Assembly: GCF_029028005.1 (NCBI RefSeq)
Contig: NZ_JAOTPO010000014.1
Span: 1 to 58,148 of the forward strand
Length of the DNA: 58,148 nt
Reading direction: 5' to 3'
From: Alkalihalobacterium chitinilyticum
GTDB taxonomy: Bacteria > Bacillota > Bacilli > Bacillales > Bacillaceae_F
The notes below the pieces were generated by a model. It was not told where the DNA came from and ran no database searches. It saw only the letters and a program-made list of their open reading frames with translations. The translations under genes and the position numbers were made by a program. Positions 33,831-43,715 of the stretch are shown here, piece after piece. Numbering within the stretch: position 1 is the first letter of the stretch; each line of letters begins with the position of its first letter.

Positions 33831-34121
33831 ATGGCACGTATCACAAAGGACGAGGTAAAGCATGTCGCGAACTTGGCACGCTTATCTGTTACAGAAGAAG
33901 AAGCTGAGATGTTTACAAAACAACTAGATGCAATCATCTCATTTGCTGAGCAGCTAAATGAGTTAGATACGGATGGCATTGAAGCGACAACACATGTATT
34001 AGATGTGAGAAATGTAATGCGTGAAGATGAGGTAAGAGAATCGTTACCGAGGGAAGAGGTATTAAAGAACGCACCAGATGAGCAGGATGGACAAGTTAAA
34101 GTTCCGTCGATCCTTGAGTAG
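33831..34121 (+). CDS. gatC: Glu-tRNA(Gln) amidotransferase subunit GatC
   Basis: The 96-residue subunit wraps around GatA and GatB and stabilises the amidotransferase. Residues [21 protein letters not shown] at the start and the late KVPSILE are typical. GGAGGTGGAAGG precedes the ATG. First gene of gatCAB, 13 bases before gatA. Confidence 0.95.
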   Translation: MARITKDEVKHVANLARLSVTEEEAEMFTKQLDAIISFAEQLNELDTDGIEATTHVLDVRNVMREDEVRESLPREEVLKNAPDEQDGQVKVPSILE

Positions 34122-34134
34122 AGGAGGGGTATAA

Positions 34135-35595
34135 ATGTCGTTATTAGAAGGAAGTATTTCAGAAATACATAATCGTTTACATAATAAAGAAGTATCTGTT
34201 TCAGAACTCGTGAATGCATCTTACGACAGAATTCAAGCTGTTGATGAGAAAGTTAAGGCATTTATCACGTTAGACGAGGAAAAAGCAAGAAATTATGCAA
34301 AAACATTAGATGAGGCACTCAGTTCAAATGATAAAAGAGGTCTCCTTTTTGGGATTCCAGCCGGTATCAAGGATAATATCGTCACAAGAGGGTTAACGAC
34401 CACTTGTTCAAGTAAATTATTAGCTAATTTCGAGCCCATGCATAATGCAACTGTAATTGAACATTTGCAAGGTGCTCAGTCAGTAACAATTGGTAAGTTG
34501 AATATGGATGAATTTGCGATGGGGTCTTCTACGGAAAACTCTGGATTTTTTAATACAAGAAATCCATGGAATACTGATTACGTCCCTGGTGGATCTAGTG
34601 GAGGTTCTGCAGCATCTGTAGCAGCTGGAGAAGTTGTATTCTCATTAGGTTCGGATACTGGAGGATCGATCCGTCAACCTGCATCCTATTGTGGAGTAGT
34701 TGGACTTAAGCCAACGTATGGACGTGTTTCGCGCTTTGGACTCGTTGCTTTTGCATCTTCTTTAGATCAAATCGGGCCGATAACGCGGTCGGTTGAAGAT
34801 AATGCTTTAGTTCTTCAAGTGCTTGCAGGCTACGACAAAATGGATTCTACTTCAGCGAATGTAGAAACATCGGACTATCTTTCAGCGCTGACAGGTGAAG
34901 TAAAAGGATTAAAAATTGCTGTACCAAAAGAGTATTTGGCTGAAGGTGTTAACGAAGATGTGAAAAACCGTATTCTTGAATCATTAAAGGTGCTTGAAGG
35001 AATGGGTGCTACATGGGAAGAAGTTTCCCTACCTCATTCTAAATATGCAGTTGCCACGTACTATTTACTAGCTTCATCTGAGGCTTCTGCTAATTTAGCT
35101 CGTTTTGACGGTGTACGCTATGGTGTGCGTTCAGATAACGCTGCCAACTTAATTGAAATGTATAAAGAAACACGAAGTAAAGGCTTTGGTGATGAAGTAA
35201 AACGCCGTATTATGCTGGGAACGTATGCATTAAGTTCAGGCTACTACGATGCTTATTATAAAAAAGCTCAAAAAGTCCGTACATTGATTAAAAAAGACTT
35301 TGAAGATGTTTTTGAAAATTATGATGTAATTATTGGTCCTACAGCACCGACAACCGCATTTAAAATTGGTGAGAAGATCAATGACCCATTAACTATGTAT
35401 GCCAATGATATTTTAACGATCCCAGTGAACTTAGCAGGTGTACCAGCTATTTCAGTTCCATGCGGCTTAGGGGAAAATGGAATGCCAATCGGATTACAAA
35501 TTATCGGTAAGCATTTTGATGAGAATACCGTTTACCGCGTAGCTCATGCATATGAGCAAGCAACAGAACATCATAAAGCGAAACCGGAACTTTAA
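34135..35595 (+). CDS. gatA: Glu-tRNA(Gln) amidotransferase subunit GatA
   Basis: The amidase subunit releases ammonia from glutamine for conversion of Glu-tRNA(Gln) to Gln-tRNA(Gln). The 486 residues contain the Ser-cis-Ser-Lys triad: Lys79 in GIPAGIKDN, Ser154 in [10 protein letters not shown] and Ser178 in GGSIRQPA. Length is normal. GAGGAGGGGT precedes the ATG. The absence of a Gln-tRNA synthetase pathway elsewhere is implied by family knowledge, not shown here. Confidence 0.97.
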   Translation: MSLLEGSISEIHNRLHNKEVSVSELVNASYDRIQAVDEKVKAFITLDEEKARNYAKTLDEALSSNDKRGLLFGIPAGIKDNIVTRGLTTTCSSKLLANFEPMHNATVIEHLQGAQSVTIGKLNMDEFAMGSSTENSGFFNTRNPWNTDYVPGGSSGGSAASVAAGEVVFSLGSDTGGSIRQPASYCGVVGLKPTYGRVSRFGLVAFASSLDQIGPITRSVEDNALVLQVLAGYDKMDSTSANVETSDYLSALTGEVKGLKIAVPKEYLAEGVNEDVKNRILESLKVLEGMGATWEEVSLPHSKYAVATYYLLASSEASANLARFDGVRYGVRSDNAANLIEMYKETRSKGFGDEVKRRIMLGTYALSSGYYDAYYKKAQKVRTLIKKDFEDVFENYDVIIGPTAPTTAFKIGEKINDPLTMYANDILTIPVNLAGVPAISVPCGLGENGMPIGLQIIGKHFDENTVYRVAHAYEQATEHHKAKPEL

Positions 35596-35609
35596 GGGGG
35601 GATAAACAA

Positions 35610-37043
35610 ATGAAATTCGAAACGGTAATTGGATTAGAAGTCCACGTCGAGTTAAAGACCAATTCAAAAATCTTTTGTGGCTGTTCGACTGAGTTTGGTG
35701 CCCCGCCGAATACACACACATGTCCAATTTGTTTAGGACATCCAGGAGTACTGCCAGTTTTAAATAAGCAAGCTGTTGAATATGCAATGCGAGCGTCGAT
35801 TGCGTTAAATTGTGAAATCGCACAAGAAACAACGTTCGATCGAAAAAATTATTTCTACCCAGACAGTCCAAAAGCGTATCAAATTTCTCAGTTTGATAAA
35901 CCAATCGGAGAACACGGATCGATTGAAATTGAAGTGAACGGAGAAAAGAAAACGATTGGGATCACACGGATTCACCTTGAAGAGGATGCAGGGAAACTAA
36001 CACACTCAGAGTACGGTGATTACTCGTTAGTTGACTTTAACCGTGTGGGAACACCGTTAATTGAAATTGTATCTGAGCCTGATATCCGCACACCGGAAGA
36101 AGCTTATGCTTACTTGGAAAAATTAAAAGCGATCCTTGAATATACGGAAGTCTCTGACTGCAAAATGGAAGAAGGATCATTACGTTGTGATGCTAACATT
36201 TCTCTTCGTCCAGTCGGACAGAAGGAATTCGGTACTAAAACAGAGCTTAAGAATTTAAACTCATTTGCTAACGTTCAAAAGGGCTTAGCATATGAAGAGA
36301 TTCGTCAAGAAAGAGAACTGTTGGAAGGAAACGTGATCCACCAAGAAACTCGTCGATGGGATGATGGAAAGAAAGAAACGATCTTAATGCGTGTAAAAGA
36401 AGGATCAGACGACTACCGTTACTTCCCAGACCCGGATCTCGTATCTACTTTTATTGATGAGGAGTGGAAAGAGCGTGTCCGCAGCCAAATCCCAGAGCTT
36501 CCTCATGAGCGCCAAGCTCGTTATATAGCTGAGTTAAACCTTTCAGATTATGACGCGCAAGTATTGACGGCTTCAAAGGCGATGTCAGATTTCTTTGAAA
36601 AGACATTAGCTCAAGGCGGCGATGCAAAACAAGTGGCTAACTGGTTAATGGGTGATGTGTCAGCGTACTTAAATTCAAATAACAAAGAAATTGGTGAGGT
36701 ACCATTAACGCCAGAAAGTCTGACAAAAATGATTACTTTGATTGAAAAAGGTACGATTTCATCGAAGATTGCTAAAACAGTCTTTAAAGAAATGATCGAA
36801 AATGGCGGCGATCCAGAAACGATCGTAAAAGAAAAAGGACTCGTGCAAATTTCAGATGAAGGAGAATTGCGCAGCATCGTTGTTGCCATTCTTGATAATA
36901 ACCAACAATCTGTTGATGATTTTAAAGCAGGAAAACAAAAAGCGATTGGTTTCTTAGTCGGGCAAGTGATGAAAGAAACAAAAGGAAAAGCTAATCCGCC
37001 AATGGTTAACAAGCTAATTGCTGAGGAGATTGGCAAACGTTAG
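35610..37043 (+). CDS. gatB: Glu-tRNA(Gln)/Asp-tRNA(Asn) amidotransferase subunit GatB
   Basis: The tRNA-binding kinase subunit activates Glu-tRNA with ATP. The 477 residues include the N-terminal cradle signature [12 protein letters not shown], four zinc-site cysteines (CGCSTE and CPICLG), the GatB signature near HLEEDAGKL, and the C-terminal YqeY-like tail ending [17 protein letters not shown] precedes the ATG, 14 bases after gatA. It is followed by a repeat-rich intergenic region and a terminator. Confidence 0.97.
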   Translation: MKFETVIGLEVHVELKTNSKIFCGCSTEFGAPPNTHTCPICLGHPGVLPVLNKQAVEYAMRASIALNCEIAQETTFDRKNYFYPDSPKAYQISQFDKPIGEHGSIEIEVNGEKKTIGITRIHLEEDAGKLTHSEYGDYSLVDFNRVGTPLIEIVSEPDIRTPEEAYAYLEKLKAILEYTEVSDCKMEEGSLRCDANISLRPVGQKEFGTKTELKNLNSFANVQKGLAYEEIRQERELLEGNVIHQETRRWDDGKKETILMRVKEGSDDYRYFPDPDLVSTFIDEEWKERVRSQIPELPHERQARYIAELNLSDYDAQVLTASKAMSDFFEKTLAQGGDAKQVANWLMGDVSAYLNSNNKEIGEVPLTPESLTKMITLIEKGTISSKIAKTVFKEMIENGGDPETIVKEKGLVQISDEGELRSIVVAILDNNQQSVDDFKAGKQKAIGFLVGQVMKETKGKANPPMVNKLIAEEIGKR

Positions 37044-37074
37044 GCTTGGTATGATGAATATGAAAATAGGGAAC

Positions 37075-37250
37075 ACACAGGTCCTTATTTTGTCCAAAAC
37101 GGTGAATTTCTTAGTAATAGGACACTGAGAGGCCGTTATTAAGTACTAATCGTTACGTTTTTTAGCGATTTTAAGCAAATAAGGGCTACTGGAGTCCACA
37201 AGTGACTTAAAAAGGTGATTTCCGTTAAAATAAGGGCCTTATGAGTCCGT
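37075..37250. repeat. cluster of dispersed repeat copies
   Basis: The two direct copies read AAATAAGGGCTACTGGAGTC (37177 on) and AAAATAAGGGCC-TTAT-GAGTCCGT (37227-37250), each preceded by a GATTT-containing lead. The inverse strand carries AATAACGGCCTCTCAGTGTC (37121-37140) and AAAATAAGGACCTGTGTG. The single copy at 157-180 matches the second one in 21 of 24 positions or better if a gap is allowed. Confidence 0.6.
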
Positions 37251-37287
37251 AAAAAAAACAACGAACAAATAAGTCAGAGTAATTTAC

Positions 37288-37348
37288 AAAAACGGTCTCG
37301 ATAGTGTTTAGGAGTAATGCTTCTAACACTAGTAGAGACCGTTTTTTT
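37288..37348. terminator. large terminator between gatB and the BCCT gene
   Basis: AAAACGGTCTC and GAGACCGTTTT form the outer stem, with an inner AGTGTT / AACACT stem, and seven T on the right. The A run on the left makes it usable from the other strand too. Confidence 0.85.
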
Positions 37349-37424
37349 AATACATTAAAATTCGTACGGCGCGCTCCAGTCCGTACGTCGCTAAACGGGA
37401 GCTTGCGCTTTGCTTAAATAAGTT

Positions 37425-38957
37425 TTATGTTGGATTGGGTCTTTCTTTCATTACAGTTTCTTTCTTCCGTTCTTTTTGTTTTTTAGGACCCATTTCGGCA
37501 TTTAAAGATTTAACCATTGAGAAGGCCATCGCAATTAGAACAAACGTTAAAGGAAACGCACTAACGATAATCGCCGTCTGCAGACCAGCCAACCCGCCAG
37601 TATACATTAAGATGGCAGCTGAGGCTGCTAATAGGATCCCCCACACATATTTAATAATATTGGGCGGCTCTAAACTTCCAGTTGTCGTTTGCATTCCGAG
37701 GACAAATGTAGCTGAATCAGCGGATGTGATAAAGAAAACGGTAATTAAAAACAGGGTAATGATAATCAACAAAGCACTTAGCGGTAGCTGTTGAAAAACT
37801 AGAAATAAAGCCGTTTCAAGGGTTTGTTCGGAGATTGGAATACCTAAATTGTATTCAAGATGAATACCGGTACCGCCAAAAACGGCAAACCATAAAGCAC
37901 AGACAATCGTTGGGATGAACAAAACAGCCACTACGAATTCTCTAACGGTACGCCCTCTCGAAACACGTGCAATAAATGTCCCGACAAACGGCGCCCACGC
38001 AATCCACCATGCCCAATAAAAAATCGTCCACCCTTGTATCCAAGCTGCATTATCCGCATTAAAAGGGGCCAATCGTAATCCCATCGCAGGTAAATTTTGA
38101 ATATAAGAACCTAAAGTGGTAGTAAAAAGCTCTAACAAGAACACAGTAGGTCCGAGAAAAAGTACACCAAAAAATAAAAGTACGGCTAATATCATATTTG
38201 TATTGCTCAAATATTTAATTCCTCTTTTAATTCCAGTGCCGGCTGAAATGAGGAACAGCACTGTGATGATTGCTATAATTAACAGCTGGATACCAAATGT
38301 ATTAGGAATACCGGTAACGTAGCTCAGTCCTCCATTAATTTGAGCTGCACCTAAACCGAGGGAAGCAGCAACCCCAAAGATGGTAGCAAAGACCGCAACG
38401 ACATCAATAACTCCGCCAATCGGTCCTTTTGTTTTCTCTCCTAATATCGGATATAACGTAGCACTAAGTAATCCGGGATAGCCTTTTCTGAATTTAAAAT
38501 AGGCCAGTCCTAACGCAATCGTTGCGTAAATCGCCCACGCATGAAATCCCCAGTGGAGATATGTATACCTTAAAGCCTGCGTAGCTGCCGCACTCGTCCC
38601 AGCTTCGCCTAAAGGAGGGTTAGCAAAGTGCGAGATTGGCTCAGAGACACCGAAAAAAAGGAGACCAATACCCATCCCGGCGCTAAACAACATCGCAAAC
38701 CAAGTCGGGCGACTGAACTCTGGTTTATCCTCATCTTTCCCGAGCTTTATTTTCCCGTAGCGACTGAAAATGAGAAACAAAGCAAAGATAAGAAAGAAAG
38801 TAGCCGAAAGTTGGTAGAACCAACCAAAGTTTTGTAAAAAGAAGCCTAATGTAACATCCATAACACTAGTTAATTGATTTGGTAATAGGACACCCCAAAG
38901 TACGAATACAATTGCAATTACAACAGATATCCAGAATACCTTAGTCGCTTTCTCCAT
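37425..38957 (-). CDS. opuD: BCCT-family glycine betaine transporter OpuD
   Basis: A secondary carrier with 12 predicted helices, 510 residues from ATG 38957. That start has AAAGGAG 9 bases upstream; an earlier frame start adds 12 residues without a ribosome site. BCCT signatures are GMGIGLLFFGVSEPISHF near 85-102 and the tryptophan-rich WTIFYWAWWIAWAPFVG near 318-334, with GTFIARVSRGRTVREF after it. It imports betaine or a related quaternary amine driven by sodium or proton gradient. The C-terminus is short and basic (KKQKERKKET). The ligand is inferred. Confidence 0.88.
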   Translation of the reverse strand: MEKATKVFWISVVIAIVFVLWGVLLPNQLTSVMDVTLGFFLQNFGWFYQLSATFFLIFALFLIFSRYGKIKLGKDEDKPEFSRPTWFAMLFSAGMGIGLLFFGVSEPISHFANPPLGEAGTSAAATQALRYTYLHWGFHAWAIYATIALGLAYFKFRKGYPGLLSATLYPILGEKTKGPIGGVIDVVAVFATIFGVAASLGLGAAQINGGLSYVTGIPNTFGIQLLIIAIITVLFLISAGTGIKRGIKYLSNTNMILAVLLFFGVLFLGPTVFLLELFTTTLGSYIQNLPAMGLRLAPFNADNAAWIQGWTIFYWAWWIAWAPFVGTFIARVSRGRTVREFVVAVLFIPTIVCALWFAVFGGTGIHLEYNLGIPISEQTLETALFLVFQQLPLSALLIIITLFLITVFFITSADSATFVLGMQTTTGSLEPPNIIKYVWGILLAASAAILMYTGGLAGLQTAIIVSAFPLTFVLIAMAFSMVKSLNAEMGPKKQKERKKETVMKERPNPT

Positions 38958-39209
38958 ATGTACACGCTCCTTTCGTTTACCATAGTTTTTCATGGTTTTA
39001 TTTCTTTATGTGTTTTTAAAACGTTTGGTAATATGTAGTAGAGTTGCATAGTTATAAGTAAATCGTACGCAAGTCGAAACGCCACAAGTTTTTTCAGGAT
39101 AATTTAAAGAGCACATTAATTGGTTTATTTTCTATAATGGTGTAAATTGGTACTAACGCGAAGAAATTCAGCATGTCTTTTTCCGAACAAATAGGGAGAG
39201 GGTGCAACA

Positions 39210-39812
39210 ATGGAATGGGAAATGGTGGTTTCAATTTTATATGAATTTGGTTATGGGGGCTTATTTCTGTGGCTTTGGCTAGGAATGTTTATTTTTCCTG
39301 TTCCTAATGAAGTCATTGTAATAAGTATCGGGTGGTTATCTCACGGTTATTTAGAAGCTATTCCAGCTTTTGCCGCAGCTTACTTTGGTATTATTGCTGC
39401 CACGACAACGACATTTTTATTGGGTCGGTTTGCTGGCGCCCCTCTTCTAAACAAATTGAAAAACAGAAGTGTTATAAGAAAAGGCAAGAAAATGATTGAT
39501 GATCATGGCACCTATGCACTAGTTTTCTGTAGCTTTTTTGCTGGATTACGACATGCGATTCCGTTTTTATGCGGGACTCGGAAATTATCATTCGTAACAT
39601 TTGCTGTAGTTTCATATACTAGTAGTTTCATATGGTGTTCTCTTTACTTTGCGTTTGGACGATTTATCCTTGTTACTGGGATTGAAAACCTACAACAGCA
39701 CAACCTATACTTGGTTTCGGTTGTTGTTTTTGTGATTGCTGTCGTCGGCTTTTTCTTAAGAAATCTGTTTCGAAGTAAGAGAGAGGACGAAGCAACAACC
39801 TATACAAGTTAG
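39210..39812 (+). CDS. DedA-family membrane protein
   Basis: The 200 residues include the DedA signatures FPVPNEVIVISIGWLS near 30-45, the conserved GRFAG near 82, and the FFAGLRHAIPFLCGTRKLSF segment near 119-138 (with F-x-R/G-x-P pattern). Four to five membrane helices are expected, and the tail is basic then acidic. DedA proteins are thought to flip or recycle lipid carriers such as undecaprenyl phosphate. GGGAGAGGG lies upstream of the ATG. It is monocistronic; a terminator follows at 39861. Confidence 0.88.
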   Translation: MEWEMVVSILYEFGYGGLFLWLWLGMFIFPVPNEVIVISIGWLSHGYLEAIPAFAAAYFGIIAATTTTFLLGRFAGAPLLNKLKNRSVIRKGKKMIDDHGTYALVFCSFFAGLRHAIPFLCGTRKLSFVTFAVVSYTSSFIWCSLYFAFGRFILVTGIENLQQHNLYLVSVVVFVIAVVGFFLRNLFRSKREDEATTYTS

Positions 39813-39860
39813 TATATTTTGAAATTAATTAAAAAATATAATAGTTTGTCTTTGAAATAT

Positions 39861-39907
39861 TTCGATACCCGTAATAAGATATAGGTATCGATTTTTTATT
39901 TTTTTGC
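39861..39907 (+). terminator. terminator after the DedA gene
   Basis: CGATACC (39863-39869) pairs with GGTATCG (39884-39890), extended by TT/AA, then A and six T, more T after TATT. Confidence 0.8.
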
Positions 39908-40008
39908 AGAAGTCGAAGCCTCCTACCAGAGGATCTGCTACATATGAGGTTCAATATTTATATACAATAGGCGTAAACAATTGCAATTTATTAAAGGAGT
40001 TGTTGCAC

Positions 40009-41160
40009 ATGAAGGCAATTATTAATGCACATATTTTAGGTGAAAATGAAATCACAAAAGGGACACTTTTATTTAAAGACGGAAAACTAGTTAATGTAGG
40101 GAAAAAAGAGGATGTAAAGATTCCAGCAGAAGCAGAAGTCATTGATGCAAATGGAAGATACGTAACACCTGGATTTATTGATGCTCATACCCACTTAGGA
40201 ATTGATGAAGAAGGTGTACGTTGGGAAGGACAAGATTATAACGAAACCACTTCAGCTGTAACGCCACATTTACGTGCGATGGACGCTATTTATCCGTATG
40301 ATCAAGGGTTTCATGATGCGGTAGCATCAGGAGTTACAACGGCTCAAGTATTACCGGGGAGTGCAAATGTCATCGGCGGTTTAACGGTCTGTATTAAAAT
40401 TAGACTCGGAAAATCAGTAGATGAGATGGTGGTCCGTCAGCCGTCAGGGTTGAAAATTGCCCTTGGTGAAAACCCTAAAGGAGCTCACGGTAATCATGGA
40501 AGAGCACCTAAAACAAGAATGGCTGTTGCGGCTATACTTCGTGAACAATTTTCTAAAGCGAAGCACTATATGGAAAAGAAGAAAAACGGTGAGAATGTGT
40601 TTGATTTTGAATTAGAGGCTTTACAACTAGCTCTTGAAAAGAAAATTCCTGTTCGTGCTCATGCGCACCGTGCCGATGATATTATGACGGTGATTCGAAT
40701 TGCAAAAGAGTTTGATTTGGATCTAAGTGTTGAACATACAACAGAAGGACATCAAATTACCCACTTGTTAGCAGAAAGCGGTGCGAAGTTTACAGTCGGA
40801 CCTACGATTTCAAGCCGTAGTAAAGTAGAGTTAAGAGATAAAGGCTGGCAGACGTATAAAGCTTTAGAAGAGGCGAATATTCCATTTGCCATGACGACAG
40901 ATCACCCCGTTATTCCGATTCAGTACCTGCAAACTTCTGTAAGCATTGCTGTAAAAGAAGGGTTGTCAGAACTGACAGCATTAAAATCAGTAACAGAACA
41001 TGCAGCTTCCGTATTAGGTATTGAAGATCGTACAGGTACACTCGAAGTGGGCAAAGATGCTGACATCGTGATATGGGATGCGCATCCGTTAAGAGGTAAT
41101 AGCTACGCATGGAAGACGTTTGTAGATGGGGAACTTGTGTACGAACAAGAAGCAGAGTAA
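40009..41160 (+). CDS. imidazolonepropionase-like amidohydrolase
   Basis: The product has 383 residues from ATG 40009, which has AAAGGAG 9 bases upstream; the frame continues further upstream but without a ribosome site. It is a cytosolic metal-dependent hydrolase (COG1228 type). Metal motif DAHTH is at 58-62; HAHRADD near 223, EHTTEGH near 248 and TTDHPV near 295 supply the other ligands. No histidine-degradation genes are nearby, so it is probably not HutI. Substrate unknown; a cyclic amide or peptide-like substrate is plausible. Confidence 0.82.
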   Translation: MKAIINAHILGENEITKGTLLFKDGKLVNVGKKEDVKIPAEAEVIDANGRYVTPGFIDAHTHLGIDEEGVRWEGQDYNETTSAVTPHLRAMDAIYPYDQGFHDAVASGVTTAQVLPGSANVIGGLTVCIKIRLGKSVDEMVVRQPSGLKIALGENPKGAHGNHGRAPKTRMAVAAILREQFSKAKHYMEKKKNGENVFDFELEALQLALEKKIPVRAHAHRADDIMTVIRIAKEFDLDLSVEHTTEGHQITHLLAESGAKFTVGPTISSRSKVELRDKGWQTYKALEEANIPFAMTTDHPVIPIQYLQTSVSIAVKEGLSELTALKSVTEHAASVLGIEDRTGTLEVGKDADIVIWDAHPLRGNSYAWKTFVDGELVYEQEAE

Positions 41161-41289
41161 AGAGAGGCATTAAAAGGGTTGTTAGAAAAAGTTGTGTGAT
41201 ATCACTTGTGTAAGAAGCATGTATCCCTTATCATACAAGTTAATAGATTGTAATAAGATGGATATTACTTCGTAAAAGTGGGAGATAGT

Positions 41290-42180
41290 ATGAAACGAGC
41301 CCGAATTATATATAATCCAACGTCCGGAAGAGAGCAAATGCGTAAAAGTTTGCCTTATGTATTAGAACGTCTTGAAAAGGCTGGCTATGAAGCCTCTGCC
41401 CATGCAACGACAGGGGAAGGTTGTGCGATTAAGGCAGCTAGGTCAGCAGGTGAGAGAGGCTTTGATTTAGTTATTGCTGCTGGAGGAGATGGGACCATCT
41501 TTGAAGTGGTCAATGGGTTAGCAGAATTAGAACAACGACCATTGCTTGGATTAATCCCTGCTGGGACGACGAATGATTTTGCAAGAGCCTTGCATATCCC
41601 AAGAGATATTGTAGAAGCTTGTGATGTGTTGTGCGGGGAGCACCAGCAACCAATTGATATTGGCAAAGTAGGCAGTCAATATTTTATCAACATAGCAGCA
41701 GGCGGAACACTAACAGAATTAACGTATGAAGTGCCTAGTAAATTAAAAACATTAATGGGACAACTCGCTTATTATATAAAAGGTTTAGAAAAGCTACCGT
41801 CCATTTCACCGACTTCTGTAAGAATTGAATATGACGGAAAGCTTTTTGAAGGCGAAATCATGATGTTTTTAGTTTCGAATACGAATTCTGTCGGCGGGTT
41901 TGAAAAACTAGCGCCTGATGCCTCAATCCAAGATGGGTTATTTGATTTAATTATCGTTAAAAAAACATCATTTCCTGAATTTATTCGAATCGGTGGTCTC
42001 GCGATGCGAGGTGAGCACATGAACCACCCAAAAGTTATCTATACACAAGCTAATCGGATTAAGGTCTATGTTGAAGGAGACATGCAGTTAAACCTTGACG
42101 GTGAATATGGCGGGATGTTACCAGGCGAATTTGTCAATCTGTATCAACATTTTCAGATCTTATGTCCTCCCAAAAAATAG
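41290..42180 (+). CDS. dgkB: diacylglycerol kinase DgkB
   Basis: A soluble lipid kinase that phosphorylates diacylglycerol from lipoteichoic acid synthesis to phosphatidate. The 296 residues include IIYNPTSG at 7-14, the DAGK catalytic loop GGDGT at 65-69, PAGTTNDFARAL near 100-111, and the late NLDGEYGG. GGGAG precedes the ATG at 41290. In B. subtilis the homologue YerQ/DgkB lies next to the rlmCD gene, as here. A terminator separates it from rlmCD. Confidence 0.93.
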   Translation: MKRARIIYNPTSGREQMRKSLPYVLERLEKAGYEASAHATTGEGCAIKAARSAGERGFDLVIAAGGDGTIFEVVNGLAELEQRPLLGLIPAGTTNDFARALHIPRDIVEACDVLCGEHQQPIDIGKVGSQYFINIAAGGTLTELTYEVPSKLKTLMGQLAYYIKGLEKLPSISPTSVRIEYDGKLFEGEIMMFLVSNTNSVGGFEKLAPDASIQDGLFDLIIVKKTSFPEFIRIGGLAMRGEHMNHPKVIYTQANRIKVYVEGDMQLNLDGEYGGMLPGEFVNLYQHFQILCPPKK

Positions 42181-42188
42181 GACAACAT

Positions 42189-42216
42189 CAAAAGAGCATC
42201 CGATGCTCTTTTTTTG
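42189..42216 (+). terminator. terminator of dgkB
   Basis: AAAGAGCATC and GATGCTCTTT pair directly around one or two bases and are followed by seven T. Confidence 0.85.
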
Positions 42217-42338
42217 TGCGTTTATGAAAGAAAAAAGTTGAGTCAACGCGGTGGACAAATTTTAACCAAAGTTTTTTATCTACATTCAGTTATGCTACAA
42301 TCAGGGGAGCATATTTCGGACGTAAAGGAAGAGAGACA

Positions 42339-43715
42339 ATGAGTAAACATAATATACCTGTTCAAAAGAATCAGCAATATGAAGTCATGTTTGAAGATTT
42401 AACCCATGAAGGGGCAGCGGTAGCCAAAATCGATGGTTATACTCTTTTTGTACCTAAAGCTCTTCCCGGTGAACGTGGAGTAGTGAAAGTAACAAAAGTA
42501 AACAAAGGGTACGGATTCGGCCGGTTAATGGAACGACTAGAAACGAGTGAGCACCGAGCGGAACCGCCTTGTCCTGTTTATCATCAGTGTGGCGGTTGTC
42601 AATTGCAGCATTTAAGCTATGACGCCCAACTTAGACAAAAACAGAAGATGGTACAAGATGTACTTGAGAGAATTGGTAAGATTTCAGATATACCAGTTCA
42701 TCCTACATTAGGAATGGATGACCCGTGGAGGTATCGAAACAAGGCTCAAGTTCCTGTCGCGACAAGAGAGGGTGGACTGGTTGCTGGTTTTTATCAAGAA
42801 AGAACCCATCATATCATTGACATGGACGAATGTTTAATTCAACAAGAAGCAAATGATAAAGTCGTTCAAACCGTGAAAGACATTGCAAATAAGCTCCATA
42901 TTAAAGGATATGATGAAGAAAAGCATAAAGGGGTATTGCGTCACGTTGTAGCCAGATACGGACTAGTCACGAAAGAAGTGATGGTTGTCCTTGTTACTCG
43001 AACCAATGATTTACCTCATAAAGAGCAGCTCATCGCAGAAATACGGGATCGACTTCCAGAAGTGAAATCGATCGTTCATAACATAAATACTAGAAGAACC
43101 AATGTGATATTTGGCGATCAAACCGATGTTCTATGGGGTGAAGAGTATATTTATGATTATATTGGTGACGTGAAGTTTGCGATTTCTGCCAGATCATTTT
43201 ATCAAGTCAATCCTGAGCAAACAAAAGTGTTATATGATAAAGCGTTAGAATATGCCCAGTTGTCAAGCGAGGATACGGTAATTGATGCGTATTGTGGAAT
43301 TGGGACGATTTCGTTATTTTTAGCACAAAAAGCGAAGCACGTCTATGGTGTAGAGATTGTACCGCAAGCCATTGATGATGCAAAGCGAAACGCAAAATTA
43401 AACAACATAGACAATGTCGACTTTGCTGTCGGTGAAGCAGAAAAAGTTATCCCGTGGTGGTACGCCCAAGGTATTCGTGCCGATGTCATCGTTGTAGATC
43501 CTCCGCGAAAAGGCTGTGACGAAGCGTTACTGAATACCATTATTCAGATGAAACCGAAGCGAGTAGTGTATGTTAGCTGTAATCCGGCAACGTTAGCTCG
43601 CGATTTACGAGTACTTGAAGACGGCGGTTATCAAACGAAAGAGGTTCAACCGGTCGACATGTTCCCTCATACGATGCATGTTGAAAGTGTTGCGATTCTA
43701 GAGATAAAATTGTAA
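42339..43715 (+). CDS. rlmCD: 23S rRNA m5U methyltransferase RlmCD
   Basis: The 458-residue enzyme has an N-terminal TRAM domain (about 8-68), an iron-sulfur cluster site with Cys78, Cys84, Cys87 and Cys165, and a C-terminal SAM domain with [19 protein letters not shown] and the catalytic Cys in [13 protein letters not shown]. In B. subtilis the homologue YefA/RlmCD makes both m5U747 and m5U1939. The C-terminus is EIKL; the last Leu and the TAA stop come from the start of an inserted 338-bp element (43711-44048). Without it the frame would end EIK-TAG. The enzyme should be intact. GGAAGAGAG precedes the ATG. Confidence 0.94.
   Translation: MSKHNIPVQKNQQYEVMFEDLTHEGAAVAKIDGYTLFVPKALPGERGVVKVTKVNKGYGFGRLMERLETSEHRAEPPCPVYHQCGGCQLQHLSYDAQLRQKQKMVQDVLERIGKISDIPVHPTLGMDDPWRYRNKAQVPVATREGGLVAGFYQERTHHIIDMDECLIQQEANDKVVQTVKDIANKLHIKGYDEEKHKGVLRHVVARYGLVTKEVMVVLVTRTNDLPHKEQLIAEIRDRLPEVKSIVHNINTRRTNVIFGDQTDVLWGEEYIYDYIGDVKFAISARSFYQVNPEQTKVLYDKALEYAQLSSEDTVIDAYCGIGTISLFLAQKAKHVYGVEIVPQAIDDAKRNAKLNNIDNVDFAVGEAEKVIPWWYAQGIRADVIVVDPPRKGCDEALLNTIIQMKPKRVVYVSCNPATLARDLRVLEDGGYQTKEVQPVDMFPHTMHVESVAILEIKL

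Larger units (their letters stand above)
37044..37424. other. repeat-rich region between gatB and the BCCT gene
   Basis: Genes here converge. The region contains about four copies of a dispersed element in both orientations: inverse copies near 37075-37095 and 37119-37140, direct copies at 37177-37199 and 37227-37250. A large terminator follows at 37288-37348. Past it, a GC-richer piece with CCAGTCCGTACG remains unexplained. No coding frame is supported. Confidence 0.6.

Noticed and set aside
37349-37424. GC-richer piece with CCAGTCCGTACGTCGC as possible RNA gene
   Set aside because: No tRNA-like fold, promoter or terminator fits; only the short AGTCCGT word links it to the dispersed repeats.
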